Below are positions 32,147 through 41,967 of a DNA stretch of 64,000 bases, piece by piece (position 1 is the stretch's first letter; each line of letters begins with the position of its first letter). The stretch comes from Saccharopolyspora_D taberi. GTDB taxonomy: Bacteria; Actinomycetota; Actinomycetes; Mycobacteriales; Pseudonocardiaceae. The position numbers and the translations under genes are program-made. The stretch lies in assembly GCF_039534165.1 (NCBI RefSeq), contig NZ_BAAAUX010000004.1, positions 9,581 through 73,580 on the forward strand. The letters run 5' to 3'. The notes below the pieces were generated by a model. That model made no database searches. It was not told the DNA's origin and was given only the letters and a program-made list of their open reading frames with translations.

Positions 32147-32205
32147 CGCCGGTCCGGGACGGCGGGACCGTCCCTGCCTCCAATCTGTCGTCCGGTGCGG
32201 ACTGC

Positions 32206-33765
32206 TCACCGGTCTTCGTGCTGGTCGCTGTCGAGGATCTGGCCCGTGCGGGCCTGGCGGAACGCGGTGAAGCGGGCGGCGGTGTCCGGTCGCGGCTTCG
32301 ACGCGGGCCGCTCGGGCTGCTTCGGCGCCGCCGCGAGGGTCTGGCCACGGCGCCGCCGGGGCAGTTCGAACGGGGCGTCGGCGGGGCGGGGCTGCGAGGC
32401 CGGTTCGGAGGTGGAGTCGGCTTGCGGGGCCGGTTCGGAGGTGGAGCGGGCTGCCTCCGGTCCGGATGCGGTGCGGGCTGCTTCCAGTTCCGGCGTGGAG
32501 CGGGTCTGCGAGGCCGGTTCGGACGCCGAGCCGACTGCTTCCCGTCCGGATGCCGTGCGGACTGCTTCCGAACCGGACGCGGAACCGGCCTGCGGCGACG
32601 GTCCGGACGCGGAACCGGCCTGCGATTCGGGTTCCGGCGCGGACCGGGCGCCGGCGCGCCTGGCCCGCGGTTCCGGCGCGGGCCAGGCCTCGGTCACCAG
32701 CTCGCGCGGGATCAGCACGACGACGCCGGTGCCGCCGCGCGCGGACGGGCGGAACGACACGGTCAGCCCGTGCTTGCGGGCCAGGCAGCCGACCACGGCG
32801 AGCCCGAGCCGGGTGCCGGAAAGCGTCGTCAGGTCCAGCGGCTCGGACGACACCGCCCGCTCCGCGCGCCGCAGCGCGGCGGGCTTCATCACCAGGCCGC
32901 CGTCCTCGATGGTCACCGCGATGCCCGCCTGCCCGTCCTCGACGTAGACGTGCACGTTCTCCGAGGGCGGCGAGAAGCTGGCGGCGTTGTCCATCAGCTC
33001 GGCCAGCGCGTGCATGACGCCTTCGGCGGCGTAGCCCGCGATCGCGGCGGTGCTCGCCGAGTGCAGCTGCACCCGCGGGTAGTCGCGGATCCGGCCGACG
33101 GCGCCGCGCAGGATGCTCTCCATCACGATCGGCTTGGTCCAGCGGCGGCCGGAGCGGGAACCGGTGAGCACGGCGATGCTGTCGGCGAGGCGGCCCGCCT
33201 GCGCGATGCTGTGGTCGATCCGCAGCAGGTCGCCCAGGACTTCCTCGTCGTCGTGCCGGTGCTGCATCTCGCGCAGGTCGGCGAGCATGCTGGTCGCCAT
33301 CGCCTGGACCCGTCCGGCGGCGTTGGCGCAGGCGCCCATGGTCGCGGCGCGCATCCGCTCCCCGGTGCCGATCTCCACCGCCGCCGTGCGCAGGATTCGT
33401 TGCCGCGGCCCGTCTTCCGGCAGGTCGATCTCGGCCAGCGCGGTGTCCGGGGACGCGCCCTCGCGCAGCCGCCCGACCAGCGCGGGCAGCGTCTCGTCGG
33501 CCATCCGCTGCACCTCGGCCTCCAGCGCGGCGGTGCGCTCGCGGGCGCGGCGGGCTGCCAGCTGCCAGTACGCCGCGGCGGCCGACGCCACCGACAGCAG
33601 CAGCGCCGCCGTTCCGGCGCCGTAGGCCACCACGAGCTGCTGCGCAGCGGGTGCCAGCAGCGTCGCGACCAGGCTTGCGGCGCCGGTGACGACAGCGGTG
33701 GCGAGCAGGACCAGCAGGGCCCGCCGGATCGGCGAAGCCTTGCGGGCGGTGGAGCGTGGTGACAT
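32206..33765 (-). CDS. cvnA: Conservon sensor kinase-like protein CvnA with low-complexity tail
   Basis: The product has 519 residues. Two membrane helices lie between about residues 15 and 65. A helical region follows, then a histidine-kinase-type ATPase domain with ELMDNAASFSPP (N box) and SGTRLGLAVVGCLARKHGL (G box). A phospho-accepting histidine is not obvious. The last 140 residues are a proline/serine/alanine-rich tail made of imperfect repeats around the words SEP, ASGPEA and PASQ. It heads the operon cvnABCDE. Confidence 0.88.
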   Translation of the reverse strand: MSPRSTARKASPIRRALLVLLATAVVTGAASLVATLLAPAAQQLVVAYGAGTAALLLSVASAAAAYWQLAARRARERTAALEAEVQRMADETLPALVGRLREGASPDTALAEIDLPEDGPRQRILRTAAVEIGTGERMRAATMGACANAAGRVQAMATSMLADLREMQHRHDDEEVLGDLLRIDHSIAQAGRLADSIAVLTGSRSGRRWTKPIVMESILRGAVGRIRDYPRVQLHSASTAAIAGYAAEGVMHALAELMDNAASFSPPSENVHVYVEDGQAGIAVTIEDGGLVMKPAALRRAERAVSSEPLDLTTLSGTRLGLAVVGCLARKHGLTVSFRPSARGGTGVVVLIPRELVTEAWPAPEPRARRAGARSAPEPESQAGSASGPSPQAGSASGSEAVRTASGREAVGSASEPASQTRSTPELEAARTASGPEAARSTSEPAPQADSTSEPASQPRPADAPFELPRRRRGQTLAAAPKQPERPASKPRPDTAARFTAFRQARTGQILDSDQHEDR

Positions 33766-33889
33766 CGATCTTCGACCTCGGGGGAGCGGTGCGGGGATCG
33801 GAGAGGTGATCTTAGTACGACGGTCGGGCTATCCCTAGTGCTCCAATCGTTACGGGCCGTCAACGAATCACCCGAAACCGCGTGACGCC

Positions 33890-34654
33890 TCAGAACCTGA
33901 TCAGGGCGGCCGTCGCATCGTCGTGGCGCTTCCCGCGCTGCTGGCCGGCCGAAACCTCCGCCGCCCGGACCCGGGACAGCAGCTCGCCCGGACCAGCGGA
34001 GTCCAGCAGGTCCAGCAGGCCCGCCCAGTCGGACAACCCGAACCGCTCGACGTACCGGGAAGCACCGTCGCTGAGCACCGCCGCGCGAGGAACCTCGGAC
34101 ACCGCAACGCTGCCGCGCACCGCCTCGAACGCGGCATCGGGATCGGTGCTCGCGACCCAGAAACCACCGGGCTGGTTCCGGCACGCGGCAACGGTTTCCA
34201 CGTCGTAGCCAGGCAGGTGGTCGAGCCGGTCGTCGACGACCGCGCGCACCGCGCCACCGACGTCGAGCAGCACCGGGCTGTCCGCGAGCACCAGGTACTC
34301 GACCACGTCCGCGCGCAACCGCAGCATCGACACCGTCGACGAAGGACTGGACGGGTTGCCCAGATCGCAGTTCCCGAGGTGCTCCGCCCGGACCCGCTCA
34401 ATCGCCGAGGCCAGCACGTCGGCGAGCGGCTCGTCGCGCAGCGCGAGGTTCGTCGCCAGCCCGGCCGCGAGGTTGCGCACCAGCCACGGCACGTCGTGCA
34501 CGCACCCGCTGTCCACCACCGCGGGCGCGGTCGCGCCGTCGAGCACCACCACCCAGGACGGCCCGGCCACCACGAAGTCCTCGTTCACCGCTCCCGGAGC
34601 GGCTTCGGTCGCGCAGGTCACCTGCATTCGGCTCGCTCCGGTCACGCCGGACAT
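33890..34654 (-). CDS. PP2C-type (PPM) protein phosphatase
   Basis: The 254-residue product has PPM motifs: NEDFVVAGPSWVVVLDGAT with the metal aspartate, VLSDGASRYVERFG and the terminal DDATAALIRF. It removes phosphate from serine or threonine, probably opposing a protein kinase. ATG 34654 follows GGGAGACA; a second ATG nine codons later is less likely. It is divergent from the LAL regulator, about 80 bases apart, which suggests linked control. Confidence 0.82.
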   Translation of the reverse strand: MSGVTGASRMQVTCATEAAPGAVNEDFVVAGPSWVVVLDGATAPAVVDSGCVHDVPWLVRNLAAGLATNLALRDEPLADVLASAIERVRAEHLGNCDLGNPSSPSSTVSMLRLRADVVEYLVLADSPVLLDVGGAVRAVVDDRLDHLPGYDVETVAACRNQPGGFWVASTDPDAAFEAVRGSVAVSEVPRAAVLSDGASRYVERFGLSDWAGLLDLLDSAGPGELLSRVRAAEVSAGQQRGKRHDDATAALIRF

Positions 34655-34735
34655 TGTCTCCCTTGCCGGGATGCCGGCGGCCTGTGTAGCTTCCTGCGCA
34701 ACTCGCCGCGCCCGAATCCCGGTCCCGGAGCCGCC

Positions 34736-37597
34736 ATGCCCGAACCCCAGCCGAGTCGTGGTCGGCGCCCCGCGCGCGGGCTGGTCGGCCGGGCCGACGA
34801 GCTCCGCAGGCTCGTCGCCACGGTCGCGCGGCGGCCGTCGGTCGCGCTGGTCGAGGGCGAGGCCGGGATCGGCAAGACCAGGCTGGTGCGCGAGCTGCTG
34901 GACGCCCCGGAGCTGGCGCGGCACGCGGTGCTGCTCGGGCACTGCCACCCGATCCGCGAGCCGTTCCCGTACGGGCCGGTGCTGGAAGTGCTTTTGCAGG
35001 CCGGGGACCGGTATCCGGCACCTGAACGGCTCAACCCGGTCGTCGGCGCGCTGCGCCCGTACCTGCCGGAACTCGCGCACCGGCTGCCGCCCGCGCTGGA
35101 CCCGCTGCCCGATCCGAGCGCCGAACGGCACCGGCTGTTCCGCGCGGTCCGCGAGCTGCTCGCCACGCTCGGCCCGGCCGTGCTCGTGGTGGAGGACCTG
35201 CACTGGGCCGACGACGGTTCCCGCGATCTGCTGCGGTTCCTGGTCGACGGCCTGCCCGACGACGTCGCCGCGGTGCTGACCTACCGCCGCGAGGACCTGC
35301 CGGGGCGCGGCCTGCCGTTCGGCCAGGCCTACCGCCATCCGGTGGGCACGACCAGCGCTGTCATCGCGCTCTCCCCGCTGGACCGGCACGACACCGCCAC
35401 GCTGGCCGCCTCGATCCTCGGGCGTCCGCACCTGCCGCCGGAGCTGGCGACGCGGCTGCACGACCGGACGGCCGGAATCCCGTTCGTCATGGAAGAACTC
35501 CTGTGCTCTGTGGCAGGCGATCCCGAAGCGCTCGACGACGTCGAAGTGCCGCTGCTGCTGCGGGAGGCGATGGCAGACCGGATGGCCACCCTACCCGCGG
35601 CGACGGTGACCTGCGTGCGCGCGGCGGCGGTGCTGCGGACGCCCGCGACAGAGGAACTGCTCACCGCGGTCGGCGGGCTGGAACCGGCCGAGGGCCGGGT
35701 CGGCATCAAGGAAGCCCAGCACGGCGCGGTGCTGCACGAACAGGACGACGGCCGCTACGGGTTCCGGCACGCCCTGGCCCAGCAGGCGGTCTACGACAGC
35801 CTGCCCGGACCGGTCCGGCGCGACCTGCACCGCCGGGCGATGGCCGCGCTGACCGAGCAGCAGCCGGTGCCGCTGGTGCAGCTCTCCTACCACGCGCGGC
35901 AGGCGGGCGATCTGGAAGCGTGGCTGCGCCACGGCGAGTCCGCGGCGGACCGGGCGGGCGCCGTCGGCGACACCGCGATCGCCGTGGAGGTGCTCGAAAC
36001 GCTGTTGTCGGACCCGCTGCTGCCGGGAGAGGCGCGGGCGAGGCTGGCGGTCAAGCTCAGCCGGGCGGCGGTGATCGGGCTGTCGCACCGGCGGGTCGTC
36101 GGCCTGCTGCGCCGCGTGCTCGACGTCGGTGACCTCCCGGAGGGCGTGCGCGGCGAAGTCCGGCTGAACCTGGGGCTGCTGCTGATGAACCAGGCAGGCG
36201 AGGTCGTCACCGGCCTCGCCGAGATCCAGCACTCGGTGGCCGAGCTGCGGGAACGGCCCGCGCTCGCGGCCCGCGCGATGGCGGCGCTGGCGCACCCGAA
36301 CGCCGAGGGCATCTCGATCACCGAGCACGAGCGATGGCTCGAACGCGCCGAACAACTCGCGACCCGGCAGGAGAATCCGGTCGTTTCGGCGGCAGTGCTG
36401 TGCACCCGGCTGACCTTCCGGATGGGAATCGCCGACCCCACCGCGTGGGAAGAGGTGCGGGAGCTGCCCGAGCAGCACTGCTCGGTCGCGATCGCCCAGC
36501 AGGTCTCCCGCGGCTACGGCAACCTCACCGACGCCTGCACCTGGCTCGGGCACTACGCGGCGGCGCAGCGGTTCATGCGCAACGCGCTGGATCTGGCGCA
36601 GCACAGCGGCAATCCGCTGGCGAACGGCATGGTGGAGGGAACCCGGCTGCGGCTGGACTGGGCGCTCGGGCGCTGGGAGGGCCTGGCCGAGCGCGCCGGG
36701 CGGTTCCTGGAGACCACCGCCTACACACCGCCGATCGCCGGTGACGCGCGGCTGGTGCTCGGGCTCCTCGCGATCGCGGTCGGCGAGTGGGACCGCGCTG
36801 CGGAACACCTGCGGCCGACCGGCCCGACCGGCAACGGCGAGGGCGACGCACCGCTGAACGCGGCGGTTTCCGGCGCGCTGGCCCGGTTGCTGGTCGCGCA
36901 GGGGGACGTGGCCGGTGCCTGCGCGGAGGTCGACCGGGCGGTGAACCGGTTGCGGCACAAGGGAGTCTGGGTCTGGGCGGGTGAGCTGGGGCCGAGCGCG
37001 GTCGCGGCTTTGGTCCGAGGTGGACGGTCCGCCGACGCGCACGACCTGACCGCCGAGTTCGCGGCGGGCATCGCCGGGACCGACTCGCCGCTCGCGGACG
37101 CGGCGCGGGAGGCCTGCGAGGGCGTCCTCGCGCTGGCGGAGCAGCGCCACCTGCGCGCGGCGGAGCTGTTCTTCCAGGCCAGGGCGGGTTACGCCGCGCT
37201 GCCCCGGCCTTACTCGGCGGCGCGCGCCGGGGAAGCCGCCGCCCGCTGCCGCCTCGCGGCGGGCAAGCCGTCGGCGTCGGAGGAACTGCGCGTGGTGATC
37301 GAGGAGTTCACCGCGCTGGGCGCGACCCGCGACGCCGCGCGCTGCCGGCGGGTGCTGCGCGGCGCGGGGATGCACGTGCCGTCCAACCGGGGCCGCCGCG
37401 GTTACGGCGCAGAACTCTCGCCGCGCGAGCGGGAAGTCGCCCAGCTGCTGGCGAAGGGCCGCACCAACCGGGAGATCGCCGAGGTGCTGTTCCTGTCGAC
37501 CCGGACCGTCGAGCAGCACGTGGCGCGCGTGCTGCGCAAGCTCCAGGTGACGTCCCGTCGCGCCGTCGGCGAGTCCTTGGTCGGGCACGACCTGTAG
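34736..37597 (+). CDS. LAL-type LuxR family regulator
   Basis: The 953-residue protein has an N-terminal ATPase (Walker A VEGEAGIGKTRLV, Walker B-like VLVVEDLHWADDG), a long helical repeat region and a C-terminal LuxR helix-turn-helix (LSPREREVAQLLAKGRTNRE followed by IAEVLFLSTRTVEQHVARVL). LAL proteins are large ATP-dependent activators, often of secondary metabolism. ATG 34736 has GGAGCC upstream; longer in-frame extensions overlap the divergent phosphatase and have no domain. No target operon is obvious nearby. Confidence 0.88.
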   Translation: MPEPQPSRGRRPARGLVGRADELRRLVATVARRPSVALVEGEAGIGKTRLVRELLDAPELARHAVLLGHCHPIREPFPYGPVLEVLLQAGDRYPAPERLNPVVGALRPYLPELAHRLPPALDPLPDPSAERHRLFRAVRELLATLGPAVLVVEDLHWADDGSRDLLRFLVDGLPDDVAAVLTYRREDLPGRGLPFGQAYRHPVGTTSAVIALSPLDRHDTATLAASILGRPHLPPELATRLHDRTAGIPFVMEELLCSVAGDPEALDDVEVPLLLREAMADRMATLPAATVTCVRAAAVLRTPATEELLTAVGGLEPAEGRVGIKEAQHGAVLHEQDDGRYGFRHALAQQAVYDSLPGPVRRDLHRRAMAALTEQQPVPLVQLSYHARQAGDLEAWLRHGESAADRAGAVGDTAIAVEVLETLLSDPLLPGEARARLAVKLSRAAVIGLSHRRVVGLLRRVLDVGDLPEGVRGEVRLNLGLLLMNQAGEVVTGLAEIQHSVAELRERPALAARAMAALAHPNAEGISITEHERWLERAEQLATRQENPVVSAAVLCTRLTFRMGIADPTAWEEVRELPEQHCSVAIAQQVSRGYGNLTDACTWLGHYAAAQRFMRNALDLAQHSGNPLANGMVEGTRLRLDWALGRWEGLAERAGRFLETTAYTPPIAGDARLVLGLLAIAVGEWDRAAEHLRPTGPTGNGEGDAPLNAAVSGALARLLVAQGDVAGACAEVDRAVNRLRHKGVWVWAGELGPSAVAALVRGGRSADAHDLTAEFAAGIAGTDSPLADAAREACEGVLALAEQRHLRAAELFFQARAGYAALPRPYSAARAGEAAARCRLAAGKPSASEELRVVIEEFTALGATRDAARCRRVLRGAGMHVPSNRGRRGYGAELSPREREVAQLLAKGRTNREIAEVLFLSTRTVEQHVARVLRKLQVTSRRAVGESLVGHDL

Positions 37598-37948
37598 CGG
37601 GGCGGCCGGTCCGGCGGCTTCGCGGCAGGGCCGGAGTCGGGCGAAAGGGCCATGCGAACGCCGATCCCGTGATTGCTGGACCCGGCGCGAGCACCCGATC
37701 CCTCAGCCTCCGACCCCAGCACGAGCACCGATCCCGCGACTGCCGCTGGCTGCCCCCAGCCGACGAACCCCACCCAGCGCCCGCCAACGCGAGACCCCAG
37801 CGAAACCGCCGTGCGAAGCCCGATTCCGCGCGCCCGGCCTCCCGCCGAGCTCACCGATAAGTGGCAACTACCTACCGTTCCCCGGCTTGTTCCCCGCACT
37901 CCTCCACCCGATCGTGAAGCGGTCATCGCTCGATCGAACGGAGGCACG
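37598..37948. other. Intergenic region before the S8 peptidase gene
   Basis: About 350 bases with no conserved coding sequence on either strand. The peptidase promoter must lie here, but I could not fix its boxes. No strong hairpin was seen behind the LAL gene. Confidence 0.35.
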
Positions 37949-39157
37949 ATGCGACAACGGCACCGGCGGTTCCCCTTCCGGCTCACCCTTGGCATGGCGG
38001 CTGCCGCAGGACTGGTGCTGACCGCCGCGCCCGCGCAGGCGACCGGCGAGATCGTCAACGCCAACGCGCCCGGCACGCTCGCGGACCAGTACATCGTGGT
38101 CCTCGACGGCGCACCGTCGGCGGCGGGCGAGGCCCAGGTTCGGTTCTACGCGCAGGACCTGGCCGGCCGCTACGGCGGTTCGCTCGGCCACGTCTACTCC
38201 GCCGCGCTGCGCGGTTTCTCGGTGCGGATGCCCGAGCAGCAGGCCCGCAGGCTGGCCGCGGAGCCCGCGGTCAAGTACGTCCAGCAGTCCGGGATGGTCC
38301 GGGCGGCGGGCACCCAGCAGAACCCGCCGTCGTGGGGCCTGGACCGGGTCGACCAGCCCGACCTCCCGCTCGACGACGCCTACACCTACCCGAACGAGGG
38401 GACCGGCGTCACCGCCTACATCGCCGACTCCGGCATCCGCGGCACGCACAAGACGTTCGAAGGCCGCGCCGAGGACGGCTACGACTTCGTCGACGACGAC
38501 GCCACCACCCAGGACTGCAACGGCCACGGCACGCACGTCGCGGGCACCGTCGGCGGCGAGGACCACGGCGTGGCCAAGGACGTCTCGCTGGTCGCGGTGC
38601 GGGTGCTGGGCTGCGACGGCACCGCACCCGACTCGGTCGCGCTCGCGGGCCTCGACTGGATCGCCAAGAACGCGGCGAAACCGGCCGTGGTCAACATGAG
38701 CCTGACCTTCGACACCGTCGACGAGGCCCAGGAGGAAGCGGTCCGCAACGTGGTCGGGGCGGGCATCACCGTCGTGGTGGCGGCGGGCAACAGCGGTGCG
38801 GACGCCTGCCAGGCGAGCCCGGCCCGCGTCCCGGAGGTCATCACGCTCGGCAACAGCGACGAGCGGGACCGCCGGTCGCTGTCGTCCAACCACGGCAGGT
38901 GCCTGGACCTGTTCGCCCCCGGCACCAACATCACCTCCGCCTCGCACAGCAGCGACGACGGGTCGGCGACCATGACCGGCACGTCGATGGCCTCCCCGCA
39001 CGCGGCCGGAGCCGCCGCGCTCTACCTGTCGACGCACGCGCAGGCCGCCCCGCAGGAGGTGCAGGAAGCACTGACCGGCAACGCGGTCCAGGGCAAGATC
39101 GGCGACCCCGGCGCCGGATCGCCCAACCTGCTGCTCAACGTCGGCAAGCTCGGCTGA
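37949..39157 (+). CDS. Secreted subtilisin-like (S8) serine peptidase
   Basis: The 402-residue product has a signal peptide (residues 1-31, ending APAQA), an I9 propeptide (QYIVVLDG to YVQQSG) and a proteinase-K-type catalytic domain: Asp160 in YIADSGI, His193 in NGHGTH and Ser346 in GTSMASPHAAG. The oxyanion asparagine lies in AAGNSGA. It should be an exported, self-processing protease. ATG 37949 follows GGAGGCACG. A rho-independent terminator follows the gene. Confidence 0.93.
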   Translation: MRQRHRRFPFRLTLGMAAAAGLVLTAAPAQATGEIVNANAPGTLADQYIVVLDGAPSAAGEAQVRFYAQDLAGRYGGSLGHVYSAALRGFSVRMPEQQARRLAAEPAVKYVQQSGMVRAAGTQQNPPSWGLDRVDQPDLPLDDAYTYPNEGTGVTAYIADSGIRGTHKTFEGRAEDGYDFVDDDATTQDCNGHGTHVAGTVGGEDHGVAKDVSLVAVRVLGCDGTAPDSVALAGLDWIAKNAAKPAVVNMSLTFDTVDEAQEEAVRNVVGAGITVVVAAGNSGADACQASPARVPEVITLGNSDERDRRSLSSNHGRCLDLFAPGTNITSASHSSDDGSATMTGTSMASPHAAGAAALYLSTHAQAAPQEVQEALTGNAVQGKIGDPGAGSPNLLLNVGKLG

Positions 39158-39173
39158 CTCCGCGCCGCACCCT

Positions 39174-39213
39174 GCCATGCACGCGTCCACAGTGGATGCG
39201 TGCATGGCTTTTT
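39174..39213 (+). terminator. Rho-independent terminator after the S8 peptidase gene
   Basis: GCCATGCACGCGTCCAC (39174-39190) pairs with GTGGATGCGTGCATGGC (39192-39208) with one G-U pair, followed by TTTTT and, after one C, TTT. Confidence 0.85.
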
Positions 39214-39332
39214 CTTTGCACCACCGAACATTCACCTTTAATTAGGTGTCGCTACGCAGGCTCGCCCGCATTGTTACCGCACCCGTGCCGATCGAAACTT
39301 CTTGGGACACAACGACAATGCGAGGAGTCACC

Positions 39333-40187
39333 ATGAAGACCGCCCACAAGGCCGGGATCGTCGCCCTGGCCGTCGCGGCCCTGACCACCCCGCTGGCCGG
39401 CTCCGCGGTCGCGAACGGCCCCGACATCCGCCCGGTCGCGCCGATCGACGACGCCCCGGTCCCGCCCGGCTCCGGCGTGCACCCGGAGTTCATCGGCGGC
39501 GAGCCCGTCTCGGTCAAGGACCACCCGTACGTCATCGCCGGGCTCCGCGAGGGCGGTACCCGGCCGCAGGGGCAGACCTGCACCGGCTCCGCGATAGCCC
39601 CGCGCAAGATCCTCATCGCCGCGCACTGCGCCGACGCCGAGGGCGAGAAGTCGTTCGTCTACGGGCTCGACGACCTCAACCAGGGGCAGATCAGGAAGAT
39701 CCCGGTCGTCGAGTACCTCAAGCACCCGAAGTACGTCAACTTCGACCAGGGCTACGACGTGGCCGTGGTGACCACCGGCGAGGACATCCCGGTCCCCGAA
39801 GGCGGTTTCGCCAAGGTCGCGACCTCGGCCGACACCGGGCTGACCGAACCGGGCAAGCAGGGCTTCGGCCTCGGCTACGGCAAGAAGAACGTCGACGACT
39901 CCCCCGCCAACGTCGAGCTGCACCGCGGCGACCTGCCGATCGTCGACGCGGCCACCTGCTCGCAGTCCGGACTGCAGGTCAACGGCGACCTGATGGTCTG
40001 CACCGGCACCGAGAGCGGCCGCCCGGTGCAGATCCTGCCCGGCGACTCCGGCGGGCCGCTGGTCGTCGACGGCACGGTCGTCGGCGTCGGCTCCTGGAGC
40101 GCTTCGGACTGGTCCTGGTACAGCATCTACGGCCGGCTGAACAACGAGATGGGCGACTGGGTGCAGCAGCAGATCGCCCGCCCCTGA
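39333..40187 (+). CDS. Secreted trypsin-like serine protease (S1)
   Basis: The 284-residue product has a signal peptide (residues 1-28). A pro-segment ends before FIGGEP. The catalytic triad is His98 in IAAHC, Asp142 in GYDVAVV and Ser239 in PGDSGGP. Cysteines 83/99 and 209/223 can form disulfides. ATG 39333 follows CGAGGAGTCACC; an ATG 15 bases upstream is weaker. It is monocistronic, between two terminators. Confidence 0.92.
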   Translation: MKTAHKAGIVALAVAALTTPLAGSAVANGPDIRPVAPIDDAPVPPGSGVHPEFIGGEPVSVKDHPYVIAGLREGGTRPQGQTCTGSAIAPRKILIAAHCADAEGEKSFVYGLDDLNQGQIRKIPVVEYLKHPKYVNFDQGYDVAVVTTGEDIPVPEGGFAKVATSADTGLTEPGKQGFGLGYGKKNVDDSPANVELHRGDLPIVDAATCSQSGLQVNGDLMVCTGTESGRPVQILPGDSGGPLVVDGTVVGVGSWSASDWSWYSIYGRLNNEMGDWVQQQIARP

Positions 40188-40194
40188 AGCGCCG

Positions 40195-40232
40195 TCGCCC
40201 CGGCCTCGAACCGCGCATCAGGGCCGGGGCGA
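40195..40232. terminator. Terminator hairpin between the trypsin-like protease and the Lrp gene
   Basis: TCGCCCCGGCC (40195-40205) and GGCCGGGGCGA (40222-40232) form a perfect 11-base stem between convergent genes. Confidence 0.6.
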
Positions 40233-40268
40233 AGGACAGTCCGAAGAGGACGCTCAATGAGTTCGTGG

Positions 40269-41327
40269 TCAGGGCGCGACCATCATCGGCAGCCTGCCGA
40301 CGGCCACCCCGTCCTCGTCCAGCAGCCGCCCGAGCCTTTTCGGCATGTGCAACGTGATCGCGCGCTCCAGCACGTGGATCGACGGGCAGCGCCGGGAGAT
40401 CAGCGCCTCGAAGTCGACGCAGTCCGACGGCGTGCGCAACCACGCGCACAGCAGCAGGTTGTAATCCCCGGCCACTGCCGCGCACAGGCGGGTTTCGGGC
40501 AGCGCCGACAGCGTCCGCCCCACCTCGTCGAGCCGGTCGGCCGGTGCGTTGATCCGGTAGTTGGCGATCACCGGCCATCCCGCGCGGCCGTTGGCGATGT
40601 CGCAGCGGAAGACCAGTTCCCGGTTGCGGACCATCCGGCCGATCCGGCGGCGCACCGCCGACTCGCTCATCCCGCAGTCCCGGGCCAGTTCCGCGCAGCT
40701 GCGCCGGGCGTCGGCGGCCAGCGCGCGCACGAGGGCGTCGGCTCCCGGGGTCCGGCCGCCCTGCGGTTCGGCGGTTCCTGGTCCGCCCAGCCGCGCCCGC
40801 TGCTCCGGGGTGAGGGCCCGCGCCAGCCAACTGCTGCCCTCGCGGTAGATGCGGGCGCAGACCGCGACCCGCGTCGAGAGCACCCCGGTCAGGCCGCCCA
40901 GCCCGGTCGACACCACGGAGTCGAGCTCGTGCAGGTCGTGCGCGTCGATGCCGAGGGACAGCTGGTAGGGGCCGCTGGTGCGTTCGACGCTGAACGCGCA
41001 CGGCCAACCGCACAACCGCTCGGTCAGCCCGAGCAGCGCGCCCGGGCGGCAGACCACGTCGACGTAGCCGATGGTCAGCGCGGGCAGCGTCTGGTAGGCG
41101 GTCAGCCACGCCAGTCCGGTCGCGGTGAGCCGCTCCCAGCGCCGCGCCGCGGTCGTCGCGTCGACCCCGATCGCCGCGGCTATGCGCGTCCAGGGCGCCC
41201 GCGGGCACATCTGCAACGCCTCCGCCAGCGCCAGATCCGCCTCGCCCAGCTCGGCGGAATCCGGCGCACCCGCGCGGCCACCGGGGGAATCCGGCGATTC
41301 GGGGGCGCTGACCGACATGCCCTGCAT
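40269..41327 (-). CDS. Lrp/AsnC family regulator with two modules
   Basis: The 352-residue product contains two AsnC-type units. The first helix-turn-helix is about residues 30-75 (WTRIAAAIGVDATTAARRWERL), the second about 195-245 (CAELARDCGMSESAVRRRIGRM), and each is followed by a ligand-binding domain, the last with VAGDYNLLLCAWLRT. Two-module Lrp proteins are found in actinomycetes. It is divergent from the papain-like protease gene, which it may control. ATG 41327 or ATG 41318 can be the start. Confidence 0.82.
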   Translation of the reverse strand: MQGMSVSAPESPDSPGGRAGAPDSAELGEADLALAEALQMCPRAPWTRIAAAIGVDATTAARRWERLTATGLAWLTAYQTLPALTIGYVDVVCRPGALLGLTERLCGWPCAFSVERTSGPYQLSLGIDAHDLHELDSVVSTGLGGLTGVLSTRVAVCARIYREGSSWLARALTPEQRARLGGPGTAEPQGGRTPGADALVRALAADARRSCAELARDCGMSESAVRRRIGRMVRNRELVFRCDIANGRAGWPVIANYRINAPADRLDEVGRTLSALPETRLCAAVAGDYNLLLCAWLRTPSDCVDFEALISRRCPSIHVLERAITLHMPKRLGRLLDEDGVAVGRLPMMVAP

Positions 41328-41371
41328 TGTTTCCCGATCGGTCGAACCTGCCAAGTTCGAAGGAGCGACAA

Positions 41372-41962
41372 GTGAAACGGAACGGCTTGACCCCGCGCCG
41401 GCTGGCGGTCTCGTGCGCGGTCGCGGGCGCGCTGACCTGCTCGGCCGCACCGGCCTCCGCCACGGCCATCCCCTTCGGGGACCTCGAAATCCGCATGCAG
41501 GAGCAGGAGAAGAGCAACTGGTGCTGGGACGCCAGCGGTAACACGATCGCCGATTTCTGGGGGCATCAGCTGACCCAGACGGAGTTCTGCCAGATCGCGC
41601 ACAACGAATCGGGCGACGACTGCGCCAACGAACAGGGCTATCTCAGCGACCAGCAGCGGGTGTTCCGGTACCTGGGCTTCTCCAGCGCGGGCACCTACAA
41701 CGACTGGGGCGAGACGCTCGACTACGGCGCCGTGAAGCAGGAGATCGACGCGGGCCAGCCGATCGGCACCCGCATCCTGTGGACCTCCGGCGGCGGCCAC
41801 ATGCACGTGATCTACGGCTACGACGACGCAGGCGGGCGGACCACGGTCTCCTACGGCGACCCGTTGCAGGGCGCCGAACGCTACAACTCGATGGACCACG
41901 ACGCCTACCTGTCGAACGGCGAGTTCTCCTGGACCCACACCGTCTACGGAATCAGGGGGTGA
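41372..41962 (+). CDS. Secreted papain-like cysteine protease (AvrRpt2/C39-like)
   Basis: The 196-residue product has a signal peptide ending near APASA (residue 30). The catalytic cysteine is Cys51 in SNWCWDASG, with Gln44 before it, His143 in GGGHMHVIYGYD and Asp163 in SYGDP. This is the pattern of papain-like cysteine proteases of the AvrRpt2 type. Further cysteines (73, 84) may form a disulfide. GTG 41372 follows AAGGAG. It is followed 5 bases later by a membrane-anchored partner gene. Confidence 0.82.
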   Translation: MKRNGLTPRRLAVSCAVAGALTCSAAPASATAIPFGDLEIRMQEQEKSNWCWDASGNTIADFWGHQLTQTEFCQIAHNESGDDCANEQGYLSDQQRVFRYLGFSSAGTYNDWGETLDYGAVKQEIDAGQPIGTRILWTSGGGHMHVIYGYDDAGGRTTVSYGDPLQGAERYNSMDHDAYLSNGEFSWTHTVYGIRG

Positions 41963-41967
41963 CCGCG

